A stretch of 64,000 nucleotides of DNA from Duganella sp. 1411 (lineage in GTDB: Bacteria; Pseudomonadota; Gammaproteobacteria; Burkholderiales; Burkholderiaceae_D). The stretch spans positions 1,116,001 through 1,180,000 of the forward strand of contig NZ_JAFICD010000001.1 of NCBI RefSeq assembly GCF_017833525.1, in the 5' to 3' direction. The position numbers and the translations under genes were made by a program. How positions within the stretch are numbered: position 1 is the first letter of the stretch; every line of letters starts with the position of its first letter. Under the pieces are notes generated by a model, which was not told the origin of the DNA, searched no databases, and saw only the letters and a program-made list of their open reading frames with translations. Positions 44,502 to 53,197 of the stretch are shown here, one piece after another.

Positions 44502-44585
44502 CGTAGGGCGGATTAGCGCAGCGTAATCCGCCAAGCGCCGTCGGCGACTCATGGCGGATTACGGCTGCGCCTAATCCGCCCTACG
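44502..44585. repeat. Palindromic repeat element, copy 1
   Basis: An 84-base element starts CGTAGGGCGGATTAGCGCAG and ends with its near inverted complement GCGCCTAATCCGCCCTACG, so it can fold into one long hairpin. A second copy lies at 51878-51977. It sits between the two AgaR-box-like copies of the divergent promoter region 44332-44723. It resembles the REP/MITE-type elements that are dispersed in proteobacterial genomes. Confidence 0.8.
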
Positions 44586-44640
44586 AAACCGGCCGATTCA
44601 GCGACAACGCCTCCTTCGCCGCGCCATCAAAAACAACAGT

Positions 44641-44673
44641 AAACGAAAGTTTTCGAAAGCTTCTTGTGTTTTC
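44641..44673 (+). promoter_or_regulatory. AgaR-box-like operator region of the TonB receptor gene
   Basis: The minus strand of 44641-44651 reads AACTTTCGTTT, identical over 11 bases to a site before the agaR-like gene (53120-53130). It adjoins the 23-base element at 44651-44673 that recurs, inverted, at 44437-44459. The form fits the T-rich, asymmetric boxes reported for E. coli AgaR. Confidence 0.65.
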
Positions 44674-44723
44674 GCTTTCATTTTATTACCATCTATCCCA
44701 GACAACAAAAACGGGAGAACGGC

Positions 44724-47504
44724 ATGGGTGAAACGATGGGAAAGGGATTCCGGCGCGGCCTGATGGCGGCGGCGGTGGAAATGGCGGTCTGCGGCATGGC
44801 ACATGCCCAGACCCAGCAGGAGGCGGCGCCCGCGGCGGCCCAGCAGGAAGCGCCGTCGGTAGTGGTGGTGACCGGCGCGCGCGCCGCGCTGGCGCGGTCG
44901 CTGGAACTGAAACGCAACGCCGACGTGATCCAGGATTCGATCTCGGCGACGGAACTGGGCCGCTTCCCGGACGATAACGTGGCCGACTCGCTGACCCACA
45001 TCTCCGGCATCTCGGTCTCGCGCACCCGCGGCGGCGAAGGCCAGTACATCAACGTGCGCGGCCTCGGTTCGGGCTACAACATCGTCACGTTAAACCAGCG
45101 CATCCTGGCCACCGACGGCGACGGCCGCGACTTCGCCTTCGACGTGCTGCCGTCGGAGGTGATCAGCGGCGCCGACGTCATGAAGTCGGCCGAGGCGGCG
45201 CAGATGGAAGGCAGCATCGGCGGCGCCGTCAACCTGCGCTCGGCGCGGCCGATGGACAATCCCGGCTACCACGCGTCGGTCCGTTTCGAGGGCGACCGCA
45301 ACGACCTGTCGCGCAAGAATGGCGGCAAGCTCTCCGGCGTGATCAGCAACACCTTCAACAACAACACGATGGGCGTGATCGTCGGCGCCGTGCTCTCCAA
45401 GCGCAACGTGCGCACCGATTCGCTGGGCTACCAGACCTTCAACGCCGACTCGCCCGGCAGCTTCGACGCCAACGGCGACGGCACCATCGGCGCCGGCGAA
45501 AGCAAGCTGCTGGCGCCGTGCTGCATCTCGTTCGGCTCCGTCTTCGAGGAAAAGAAGCGCAGCGCGCTGTCCGGCGCGTTCGAATGGAAGGTCACGCCGC
45601 AGTTGCGCATGACGGTCGACGCGCTGGCCACCCGGCTCGATTCGCCCCAGGTGGGCTACCAGCAGTCGTACTACATCGAGCACGCGCCGGGCCGCTGGTC
45701 GGACGTGGTGATCAAGGACCGCCTGATCACCAGCATGACGGTGCGCGACCTGGTGCCCGAAATGAGCAACGTGACCATCGACCGCGTGGTCGACACCCGC
45801 CAGCTCGGCTGGCACGCCGACTGGAAGCCCAGCCCCGCGCTCAAGCTCACCGGCGACCTGTATCGCTCGACCTCGCAGCGCGATTCCGGCGGCAAGGACA
45901 GCTTCGTCGTCGCCGGCATCGCCGGCCGCAACACCGGCTACTACCGCGCCAACAACGGCGCCCTGCCCGATATCCGCGTCACCCTGGAGGACGGGCGCGA
46001 CCTGGCCACCGAACTGGCGGCCGGCCGCCTTGGCAACAAGGACTACGGCCTGCATTTCGCCGGCCTGACCGGCACCGACATCAAGGACACCGTCGACGGC
46101 GCCACGCTCGACGGCCGCCTGTCGCTGGGCGGCGCCTGGCACGTCGACGCGTTGCGCTTCGGCGTCAGCGCCACCAACCGCAAGAAGGACCGCAACGCCA
46201 TCGGCAACGAGAAAAGCGGCGGCGCCTGCCAGTACTGCAATATGTACTCGACCACCTTCTCGTCGCTGGGCGCCGACGTGGTCCATCCGATGACGCTGCC
46301 GAACTACATGCGCAACGCCGGCGGCGCCTTCCCGGGCAGCTTCGTGCGCTTCGACGTGCCGGCCTACTTCGCCGCGCTTAAAAGCCTGGACGGCAAACCG
46401 GTCCTCGACGACAGCGGCAACCCGACCGGCGAGACCTTCGACGTCAGCAAGTCGCAGCCGGTGTTCGTGCCGACCGACTCCTACTCGGTGCGCGAGAAAA
46501 CCGCCACCTTGCACGGCCAGTTCGAGCTGGCGGGCGAAAACTGGAACGGCAACATCGGTGCGCGCCTGGTGCGCACCAGGACCACCTCGCGCAGCGCGAT
46601 CGACCAGATCGTCGCGATCGACGACGCCACGCCGGACATCCCGACCAGCAGCCCGCTCGTGACCTATAGCCCGGCCGTGCCGGTATCGCAGGACGGCAGC
46701 TACACCAAGCTGCTGCCGTCGGCCAACTTGAGCTGGTGGGCGCGCGACGACTTCGTGGTGCGCGGCGCGCTGGCCAAGGTCATGGCCCGGCCGTCGCTCG
46801 ACAAGCTGGCGCCGACCCGTACCGACAATACCCTCGACCGCAGCTACATCCTCAACATCGTCGGCGATCCGAACCTCAAACCGACCGAGGCGGTGCAGCA
46901 GGACCTGTCGGTGGAATGGTATTACCGGCCCAAATCGGCGATCACGGCGGCCGTCTTCGCCAAGCAGATCAAAAACTTCGTCACCTACCAGACCGACGAA
47001 CACGTCGACATCGGCGTGCCCGGCTACCTGTACACGGTGACCCACCCGGTCAACGGCGACAAGGCCCGCGTGCGCGGCATGGAGATCGGCGTCCAGCACC
47101 TGTTCGACAACGGCTTCGGCATCAACGCCAAATTCGCCAAGACCTGGACCAAGGCCTACCAGGGCGGCGAATACGTCGGCCAGCTCGAAGGCGTGGCACC
47201 GACCGCGTCGTCGATCGGCTTCCTGTACGAACGCGGCGGCGTCAACGCCTCCATCTCGTTCGACTACACCGGCCAGTACACGCAAAGCACCAACGTGCTG
47301 GCCGGCTTCCCCAACAAGGTCGATTCGCTGACGTGGGTCACCGCCTCGGCGTCGTGGGACATCACGCCGCGCGTCACGCTGTTCGTGGAGGGCAAAAACC
47401 TCGGCGACGCCGTCATGCGTTCGAACCTGGGCCGCGCGGACGCGCAATACGGCTTCGAGACCTGGGGCCGCACCTACGCGGCCGGCATGAGCGTGAAGTT
47501 CTGA
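44724..47504 (+). CDS. TonB-dependent receptor, probably for amino-sugar glycans
   Basis: This 926-residue outer-membrane receptor has a signal peptide (cut after AHAQ), a plug domain (about 45-190: VVVTGARAALARSLELKRNA, DNVADSLTHISGISVSRTRG, INVRGLGSGYN) and a 22-strand-type barrel ending in the required aromatic SVKF. It is of the large carbohydrate-scavenging type. It imports oligosaccharides at the expense of the TonB-driven ion gradient. It leads a run of sugar genes (permease, AgaZ, AgaS, kinase), comparable to the AgaO receptor of Shewanella GalNAc clusters. GGGAG precedes ATG 44724. A CC pair and CQYC segment may form loops with disulfides. Confidence 0.9.
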   Translation: MGETMGKGFRRGLMAAAVEMAVCGMAHAQTQQEAAPAAAQQEAPSVVVVTGARAALARSLELKRNADVIQDSISATELGRFPDDNVADSLTHISGISVSRTRGGEGQYINVRGLGSGYNIVTLNQRILATDGDGRDFAFDVLPSEVISGADVMKSAEAAQMEGSIGGAVNLRSARPMDNPGYHASVRFEGDRNDLSRKNGGKLSGVISNTFNNNTMGVIVGAVLSKRNVRTDSLGYQTFNADSPGSFDANGDGTIGAGESKLLAPCCISFGSVFEEKKRSALSGAFEWKVTPQLRMTVDALATRLDSPQVGYQQSYYIEHAPGRWSDVVIKDRLITSMTVRDLVPEMSNVTIDRVVDTRQLGWHADWKPSPALKLTGDLYRSTSQRDSGGKDSFVVAGIAGRNTGYYRANNGALPDIRVTLEDGRDLATELAAGRLGNKDYGLHFAGLTGTDIKDTVDGATLDGRLSLGGAWHVDALRFGVSATNRKKDRNAIGNEKSGGACQYCNMYSTTFSSLGADVVHPMTLPNYMRNAGGAFPGSFVRFDVPAYFAALKSLDGKPVLDDSGNPTGETFDVSKSQPVFVPTDSYSVREKTATLHGQFELAGENWNGNIGARLVRTRTTSRSAIDQIVAIDDATPDIPTSSPLVTYSPAVPVSQDGSYTKLLPSANLSWWARDDFVVRGALAKVMARPSLDKLAPTRTDNTLDRSYILNIVGDPNLKPTEAVQQDLSVEWYYRPKSAITAAVFAKQIKNFVTYQTDEHVDIGVPGYLYTVTHPVNGDKARVRGMEIGVQHLFDNGFGINAKFAKTWTKAYQGGEYVGQLEGVAPTASSIGFLYERGGVNASISFDYTGQYTQSTNVLAGFPNKVDSLTWVTASASWDITPRVTLFVEGKNLGDAVMRSNLGRADAQYGFETWGRTYAAGMSVKF

Positions 47505-47506
47505 CC

Positions 47507-48436
47507 ATGACCTCCTCGATAACGATGACGACGGCGGGCGGCGCGCGCCCCGCCGGCTGGCTGGGCTACGCGCTGGCCACCACGCTGCTGTGGGGCGTGT
47601 GGGGCGCGTTCGCGGGCCTGCCCGCGCAGCGCGGCTTTCCCGAAACGCTGATCTATGTGGTGTGGGCGCTGACGATGGTGCCGCCGGCGCTGCTGGTGCT
47701 GGCGCGGGCCGGCTGGCGCGTGCGGCGCGACGGCCGCGCCGTGTTCTACGGCCTGACCATCGGCCTGCTGGGCGCCGGCGGGCAGATGATCCTGTTCTAC
47801 GCCGTCAAGGCCGGGCCGACCTACCTGATCTTCCCGCTGATTTCGCTGTCGCCGGTGATCACGATCGCGCTGTCCTACCTGTTCCTGCGCGAGCGCACCG
47901 GCCGCCTTGGCGTGGCCGGCATCGTGCTGGCGGTGTGCGCGCTGCCGCTGTTCGACTACACGCCGGGCGGCGCGCCGCAGCAGTATGGCCTGTGGTTCGT
48001 GCTGGCCGTCGGCGTGCTGGTCGCCTGGGGCCTGCAGGCCTATTTCATCAAGCTGGCCAACGCCAGCATGGACGCGCAGAGCATCTTCTTTTACATGACC
48101 GCCAGCGCGCTGCTGTTCATCCCGGTGGCGCTGGCCATGACCGACTTCTCGCAGCCGATCAACTACGGCGCGGACGGGCCGCTGCTGGCCGCCGCCACGC
48201 AAGTCCTCAACGCGGTCGGCGCCCTGGCGCTGGTGTACGCCTTCCGCTACGGTAAGGCGCTGGTGGTCTCGCCGCTGGTCAACGCCGGCGCACCGCTGCT
48301 GACCACCGTCATCGCCATGGCGCTGGCGGCCACGCTACCGAGCGGCTACAAGCTGGCCGGCATCGGGTTGTCGCTGGCCGCCGCGCTGTGCCTCGCGCTG
48401 CAGCCGGAAGACGCGCCCCCACCTGAACCAACGTAA
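47507..48436 (+). CDS. EamA/DMT-family transporter, probable amino-sugar permease
   Basis: The 309-residue inner-membrane protein has ten hydrophobic helices arranged as two EamA repeats (GYALATTLLWGVWGAF...; YGLWFVLAVGVLVAWGLQAYF...). PLISLSPVITIALSYLFLRER is a typical helix 3-4 segment. It begins 2 bases after the receptor stop and is followed 15 bases later by the aldolase-subunit gene, so it is part of the same operon. Position suggests that it moves the imported sugar into the cytoplasm, a role usually filled by PTS or MFS proteins in GalNAc clusters. That role is inferred from context only. Confidence 0.85.
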   Translation: MTSSITMTTAGGARPAGWLGYALATTLLWGVWGAFAGLPAQRGFPETLIYVVWALTMVPPALLVLARAGWRVRRDGRAVFYGLTIGLLGAGGQMILFYAVKAGPTYLIFPLISLSPVITIALSYLFLRERTGRLGVAGIVLAVCALPLFDYTPGGAPQQYGLWFVLAVGVLVAWGLQAYFIKLANASMDAQSIFFYMTASALLFIPVALAMTDFSQPINYGADGPLLAAATQVLNAVGALALVYAFRYGKALVVSPLVNAGAPLLTTVIAMALAATLPSGYKLAGIGLSLAAALCLALQPEDAPPPEPT

Positions 48437-48451
48437 TCCAAGGAACACGAT

Positions 48452-49753
48452 ATGCGATATCTACTCAATCTGGTGCGGCGCCAAAAGGCCGGCGAAGCGG
48501 CCGGCATCTATTCGGTGTGCTCTGCCCACCCGCTGGTCATCGAGGCGGCGATGGAAGTGGCGCTCGCCGCCGGCCAGCCGGTGCTGATCGAGGCCACCTC
48601 GAACCAGGTCAACCAGGATGGCGGCTACACCGGCATGACGCCGTCCGCTTTCCGCGATTTCGTGCACGGCATCGCCGACCGCGCCGGCCTGCCGCGCGAA
48701 CGCGTGCTGCTCGGCGGCGACCATCTGGGCCCCAACGCCTGGCAGGACCGGCCCGCCGACGACGCCATGGCGCGCGCGGAGGTGCTGATCGAACAGTACG
48801 TGCTGGCCGGCTTCCGCAAGATCCACCTGGACTGCTCGATGTCGTGCGCCGGCGATCCGGTTCCGCTGCCCGACGCCATCGTCGCCCGGCGCGCCGCGCG
48901 CCTGTGCGCCGTCGCCGAAAACGCGTGGAACAGTGCCGGCGGCGAGGCCCCGGTCTATATTGTTGGCACCGAGGTGCCGGTGCCCGGCGGCGCCCACGAG
49001 GATCTCGAGGCGCTTGCGGTGACGACGCCGCAGGCTGCCGCCACCACCAGCGCGGTGCACCGCGCCGCCTTCGCCGAAGCCGGCCTGCAGGCCGCGTGGC
49101 CGCGTGTGATCGGCCTGGTGGTGCAGCCCGGCGTCGAGTTCGACCACCACAAGGTGATCGACTACCGCCCGGAACAGGCGAGCGCGCTGAGCCGCTTCAT
49201 CGAGAGCGAGCCGACGCTGGTCTACGAGGCCCACTCCACCGACTATCAGGTCCGCGACAGCCTGGCCGCGCTGGTGCGCGACCATTTCGCCATCCTCAAG
49301 GTCGGTCCCGGCCTGACCTTCGCGCTGCGCGAGACGCTGTGGGCGCTGGCCGACATCGAGGAGGAGATGCTCGACGGCCGGCCGGGCTCCGATTTCAAGA
49401 ACGTGGTGCTGGAGACCATGCGCGCCGAACCGGGCTACTGGCTCAAATACTACGGCGACCCGGTGCGCGCCCGCTTCGACCAGCAGTTCAGCCTGAGCGA
49501 CCGGATTCGCTACTACTGGCCGCATCCGGCGATCCAGCGCGCGCAAAGCCTGATGCTCGACTACCTCGAACGCCACGCGCCGCCGCTCACGCTACTGAGC
49601 CAGTACCTGCCGGCCCAATACGAGGCGGTGCGCGAAGGCCGCCTGCGCAACCGGCCGGCCGATTTACTCAAAGAGGGCGTGGCCAGGGTGCTGCGCCAGT
49701 ATATGGACGCCTGCACGACGGGCGCCGCAACAAGGGAGTTGGAAACATGTTAG
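48452..49753 (+). CDS. agaZ: D-tagatose-bisphosphate aldolase, GatZ/KbaZ/AgaZ-type subunit
   Basis: This 433-residue cytoplasmic TIM-barrel-like protein belongs to the GatZ/KbaZ family. Landmarks are GIYSVCSAHPLVIEAAM, EATSNQVNQDGGYTGM, LLGGDHLGPNAWQ, IHLDCSMSCAGD, YIVGTEVPVPGG, YEAHSTDYQ and KVGPGLTFALRE, with full family length. In E. coli it supports the class II aldolase KbaY/GatY that splits tagatose-1,6-bisphosphate. No Y subunit is encoded here; AgaZ of Shewanella was proposed to act without one. AAGGAA precedes the ATG. The 3' end overlaps the AgaS gene by 7 bases. Confidence 0.92.
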   Translation: MRYLLNLVRRQKAGEAAGIYSVCSAHPLVIEAAMEVALAAGQPVLIEATSNQVNQDGGYTGMTPSAFRDFVHGIADRAGLPRERVLLGGDHLGPNAWQDRPADDAMARAEVLIEQYVLAGFRKIHLDCSMSCAGDPVPLPDAIVARRAARLCAVAENAWNSAGGEAPVYIVGTEVPVPGGAHEDLEALAVTTPQAAATTSAVHRAAFAEAGLQAAWPRVIGLVVQPGVEFDHHKVIDYRPEQASALSRFIESEPTLVYEAHSTDYQVRDSLAALVRDHFAILKVGPGLTFALRETLWALADIEEEMLDGRPGSDFKNVVLETMRAEPGYWLKYYGDPVRARFDQQFSLSDRIRYYWPHPAIQRAQSLMLDYLERHAPPLTLLSQYLPAQYEAVREGRLRNRPADLLKEGVARVLRQYMDACTTGAATRELETC

Positions 49754-50937
49754 TAGTGGATAAGAGCCGGACCATCCTCGGCCTCGGCGAAGAACAATTG
49801 GACACGGCCGGCGCCGGCCTGACCGCGCGCGAAGTCGCGCAGCAAGGGGACGTGTGGCCGCTGATCGCCGACTTGCTGGCAAGCCGGCGCGCCGACGTCG
49901 ACGCCTTCCTCGGCCCGTTGCTGGCGCGGCCGGACCTGCGCATCGTGCTGACCGGCGCCGGCACGTCGGCCTTCATCGGCGAATGCCTGGCCCCCGCCCT
50001 GCTGCGCCGGGGCTTGCGCGCCGAGGCCGTGCCGACCACCGACCTGGTGTCCGGTCCCGGGCTGTTCCTGCAGCCGGCCGTGCCCACGCTGCTGGTGTCG
50101 TTCGGCCGCTCCGGCAGCAGCCCGGAAAGCGTGGCGGCGGTGGCGCTGGCCGACCAGTTGGTCGCCGACGTGCACCACCTGGTCATCACCTGCAACGCCG
50201 ACGGCGAACTGTATCGCATGGCGCAGGGCCGCGCCAACGCGCTGGCGCTGCTGCTGCCGGACGCCACGCACGACCGGGGCTTCGCGATGACCACCAGCTT
50301 CACGTCGATGCTGCTGTCGGCCGCGCTGGCGTTCGGCGCGGTCGACGGCGACGCGGTGGCGGCGCCGTCGAGCGCCGCGCCACGACTGCAACTTGCCGCG
50401 CTGCCGCTGCTGCAAGCGCTGGTCGAACAGCGCTTTAGCCGCGTCGTCTACCTCGGCAGCAACGAGCTGCGCGGGCTGGCGCGCGAGGCCGCCCTCAAGC
50501 TGCTGGAGCTGACCGACGGCCAGACGGTGGCGCTGTTCGATTCGCCGCTCGGCTTCCGCCACGGCCCAAAGACCATCGTCGACGGCGGCACGCTGGTGGT
50601 GGTCATGCTGTCGAACGACGCGCACGCGCGGCGCTACGACCTCGATCTGCTGCGCGAGCTGCGCAACGACGGCCGCGCCGGCCGCGTGCTGGCCCTGAGC
50701 GGCATTCCCGAACCCGGGCTGGGCGCCGATTGCGTGGCGCTCGACGGCATGGGCGGCGCCGGCGATCTGGCGCTGGCGCTACCGTATATCGTATTCTGCC
50801 AATGCTACGCGCTGCTGCAGTCGCTGGCGCTGGGCCTGCGGCCGGACACGCCCAGCGTCTCCGGCACCGTCAACCGCGTGGTGCGCGGCGTGACGATCTA
50901 TCCATATCAAGGGGAAAACGATGTTTCTGGGCGTTGA
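49747..50937 (+). CDS. agaS: AgaS-like SIS-domain sugar isomerase/deaminase
   Basis: The 396-residue protein has two SIS domains (about 50-190 and 215-370). Sugar-phosphate-binding landmarks are LTGAGTSAFIGE, LLVSFGRSGSSPESVAA, YLGSNELRGLAREAALKLLELT and SPLGFRHGPKTIVD. AgaS converts galactosamine-6-phosphate to tagatose-6-phosphate and ammonia. It overlaps both neighbours (7 bases with agaZ, 17 with the kinase gene), so all three are translated as one unit. With AgaZ and the kinase it gives the lower part of a galactosamine route. Confidence 0.9.
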   Translation: MLVVDKSRTILGLGEEQLDTAGAGLTAREVAQQGDVWPLIADLLASRRADVDAFLGPLLARPDLRIVLTGAGTSAFIGECLAPALLRRGLRAEAVPTTDLVSGPGLFLQPAVPTLLVSFGRSGSSPESVAAVALADQLVADVHHLVITCNADGELYRMAQGRANALALLLPDATHDRGFAMTTSFTSMLLSAALAFGAVDGDAVAAPSSAAPRLQLAALPLLQALVEQRFSRVVYLGSNELRGLAREAALKLLELTDGQTVALFDSPLGFRHGPKTIVDGGTLVVVMLSNDAHARRYDLDLLRELRNDGRAGRVLALSGIPEPGLGADCVALDGMGGAGDLALALPYIVFCQCYALLQSLALGLRPDTPSVSGTVNRVVRGVTIYPYQGENDVSGR

Positions 50938-51895
50938 CGGCGGCGGCACCAAGACCGCGTTCGCACTGGTCGACGCGGACGGCAACGTGCGCGCGCGGCA
51001 CGAGGAAGGCAGCGCCTACTATCTGGAAGTGGGCATGGACGGCGCCGCCGCGATGCTGCAACGCGGCTGCCGCGCGCTGTTCGCCGCCGCCGGCGTCGGC
51101 CCGAACGACATCGCGCAGGCGTTTTTCGGCTTGCCGGCCTACGGCGAGGACCGCGACGTGCAGCCCGCGCTGGACGCGCTGCCGGGCGCGATCCTCGGCC
51201 ACGGCCGCTACCAGTGCGGCAACGACATGGTGTGCAGCTGGGCCGGTTCGCTGGCCTGCGCCGACGGCATCAGCGTCATCGCCGGCACCGGCTCGATGGC
51301 GTATGGCGAATATGGCGGCAAGCGGGCGCGCGCCGGCGGCTGGGGGGAGTTGTTCAGCGACGAGGGCTCGGCCCACTGGATCGCCCGCGCCGGACTGGCG
51401 CTGTTCTCGCGCATGAGCGACGGCCGCGCGCCGCGCGGCGCGTTGTATGAGCTGGTGCGCCGGCGCCTTGCGCTGCGGGAGGACCTGGATCTGTGCGGCG
51501 TGGTCTACGGCCAGATGAAAGGCGAACGCAGCGCCGTCGCGCGGCTGGCCGGCCTGGTGACCGAGGCGGCCGCGCTGGGCGACCGCCAGGCGGTGGCGAT
51601 CGTCGATCAGGCGGCGGCCGAACTGGTCGGCATGGTCGACGCCGTGCGCGACGCGTTGGGGGTGGATGACGGCGCCAAAGTCGCGGTGTCGTTCACCGGT
51701 GGCCTGGTCGGCGCCGAGGGGCCGTTGCGCGCGCCGCTGATCGAGGCGCTGGCGGGGTACCGGGTGGCGCCGCCGCGTTTCGCGCCGGTGCTGGGGGCGG
51801 CGCTGTACGCAGCCCGCAGCGCCGGCACGCCGCTGAGCGCGGACGCGCTGCGGCAGTTGACCGTAGCGGATCGCGTTCCACGTGGGGCGGATTAG
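50921..51895 (+). CDS. BadF/BadG-family sugar kinase (GalNAc/GlcNAc kinase-like, AgaK)
   Basis: This 324-residue kinase of the ASKHA fold has phosphate 1 LGVDGGGTKTAFALVD, the central VIAGTGSMAYG with GGWGELFSDEGSAHWIA, and the adenosine loop VSFTGGLVGAEGPLRAPL. These match N-acetylglucosamine/N-acetylgalactosamine kinases of the BadF family; in Shewanella AgaK phosphorylates GalNAc. It would make the 6-phosphate substrate of the following steps. AAGGGG precedes the ATG. The stop TAG and the last residues (VPRGAD) are encoded by the left end of the palindromic repeat at 51878-51977, so the repeat inserted at or just before the original stop. Confidence 0.87.
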   Translation: MFLGVDGGGTKTAFALVDADGNVRARHEEGSAYYLEVGMDGAAAMLQRGCRALFAAAGVGPNDIAQAFFGLPAYGEDRDVQPALDALPGAILGHGRYQCGNDMVCSWAGSLACADGISVIAGTGSMAYGEYGGKRARAGGWGELFSDEGSAHWIARAGLALFSRMSDGRAPRGALYELVRRRLALREDLDLCGVVYGQMKGERSAVARLAGLVTEAAALGDRQAVAIVDQAAAELVGMVDAVRDALGVDDGAKVAVSFTGGLVGAEGPLRAPLIEALAGYRVAPPRFAPVLGAALYAARSAGTPLSADALRQLTVADRVPRGAD

Positions 51896-51977
51896 CGCAG
51901 CGTAATCGGCCATGTACGAGCCGCCGACGGCGCATGCATGGCCGATTACGGCGTTCCGCCTAATCCGCCCTACGTGG
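51878..51977. repeat. Palindromic repeat element, copy 2
   Basis: A 100-base element begins CCACGTGGGGCGGATTAGCG and ends TAATCCGCCCTACGTGG, so the two ends are inverted complements. It shares both ends and the GGCGGATTAGCGCAGCGTAAT core with copy 1 at 44502-44585; the middle differs. It overlaps the kinase gene end by 18 bases and lies just before the amidohydrolase gene, where a hairpin could stop or attenuate transcription. Confidence 0.8.
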
Positions 51978-52002
51978 ATCCACAATAATCGAAGGAATCA
52001 GA

Positions 52003-53103
52003 ATGCGTCTTACCCTTATCTGTTTCATGCTGGCCGCCCTGCCGGCGCGGGCCGCCACCGATACCTACACGATGGCCGATTTCGACAAGGTGCCGAAGAT
52101 CGACGCCCACCTGCACCTGCACGGCGACAGCCAGGACGCCTACCTCGCCCAGGCACGCAAGGACAATTTCCGCGCGCTGACCATCAATGTCGACTACGGC
52201 GACTTTCCGCCGCCGGCGCGTCAGCGCGTGGTCGCCAGCAAACTGGCGCGCGCCCATCCCGGGGAAGTCGCCTGGGCCGCCACCTTCTCGACCAAAAACT
52301 TCGAGCGCGCCGGCTGGACCCAAGCCACCTTGAAAGACCTCGACACCGCGCTGGCCGATGGCGCCGTCGGCGTCAAGGTCTGGAAAAACATCGGCATGGA
52401 GCTGCGCGACGCCAGCGGCAAACTGGTGATGATCGACGACCCGCGCCTGTCGCCGCTGTTCGACGGCCTGGCGAAACGGGGCGTGATGGTGCTGGGCCAC
52501 CAGGGCGAGCCGCACAACTGCTGGCTGCCGCTCGAACAGATGACCGTCAACAGCGACCGCGAATACTTCAAGGCCCATCCGGCCTACCACATGTACCGCC
52601 ACCCGGAAATGCCCGGCTACGAGCGGCAGATGGCGGCGCGCGACCACCTGCTGGCCAAACATCCAACGCTGCGCTTCACCGGCGTGCACCTGGCGTCGCT
52701 CGAATGGAACATCGACCGCCTGGCGCGCTTCCTCGATGCCCATCCCACCGTCAACGTCGACGTCGCGGCGCGCATCGGCCAGCTGCAATACCAGTCGCAA
52801 CGCGATCCGCAAGGCGTGCGGGCGTTTTTTGTGAAGTACCAGGACCGCCTGATGTACGGCTCCGACCTCGCCCAGTCGGCCGCCCAGCCGGACGCCGACT
52901 TCGCGAAAGACCTCGATACCGTCTGGCGGCGCGACTGGCGTTACTTCGCCACCGGCGACAGCCAGTCGGTGCCGGAACTGGATACGCCGGTGACGGGCCT
53001 GGCGCTGCCGCGCCGCGTAGTCGACAGGCTGTTCCGCGAGAACGCCGAAAAAACCTTCCCGACCGCGTGGAAAGCCGCGCCGGAAAAGGCCGTGCGGCGC
53101 TAG
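52003..53103 (+). CDS. Exported amidohydrolase-family protein
   Basis: The 366-residue protein of the amidohydrolase (TIM-barrel metal hydrolase) superfamily has a signal peptide (cut after ARA). The metal motif is KIDAHLHLHGD; other landmarks are GVKVWKNIGMELRD (with Lys at the usual strand), MVLGHQGEPHNCW, LRFTGVHLASLEWN and MYGSDLAQ (final Asp). A periplasmic location rules out the role of cytoplasmic GalNAc-6-phosphate deacetylase AgaA. It may remove an acyl or amide group from incoming sugars, or act on a lactone (inference). GAAGGA precedes the ATG. It comes after the repeat element and before the regulator gene. Confidence 0.8.
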   Translation: MRLTLICFMLAALPARAATDTYTMADFDKVPKIDAHLHLHGDSQDAYLAQARKDNFRALTINVDYGDFPPPARQRVVASKLARAHPGEVAWAATFSTKNFERAGWTQATLKDLDTALADGAVGVKVWKNIGMELRDASGKLVMIDDPRLSPLFDGLAKRGVMVLGHQGEPHNCWLPLEQMTVNSDREYFKAHPAYHMYRHPEMPGYERQMAARDHLLAKHPTLRFTGVHLASLEWNIDRLARFLDAHPTVNVDVAARIGQLQYQSQRDPQGVRAFFVKYQDRLMYGSDLAQSAAQPDADFAKDLDTVWRRDWRYFATGDSQSVPELDTPVTGLALPRRVVDRLFRENAEKTFPTAWKAAPEKAVRR

Positions 53104-53117
53104 GCCGAGCGGACCGC

Positions 53118-53137
53118 CGAACTTTCGTTTCTTTTCG
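53118..53137 (+). promoter_or_regulatory. AgaR-box-like operator before the agaR-like gene
   Basis: CGAACTTTCGTTTCTTTTCG fits the asymmetric AgaR box described in E. coli and shares AACTTTCGTTT with the receptor promoter. A possible -10 TATCAT lies at 53152-53157. Another CTTTCGTTT occurs on the minus strand at 53220-53228, just inside the gene, so the regulator may control itself from two sites. Confidence 0.65.
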
Positions 53138-53197
53138 CGCCGGGCGTCCTGTATCATCGGGGTCACTCTGAATTGGCGCGAAATGGAAAGATCGGCA

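Noticed and set aside
45090..47447. Minus-strand frame of 785 codons inside the TonB receptor gene
   Set aside because: It is a shadow frame; the receptor reads continuously with plug and barrel motifs on the plus strand.
52003..53103. Amidohydrolase as the missing GalNAc-6-phosphate deacetylase (AgaA)
   Set aside because: It carries a signal peptide and is of a different amidohydrolase branch. AgaA/NagA act in the cytoplasm on a phosphorylated sugar.
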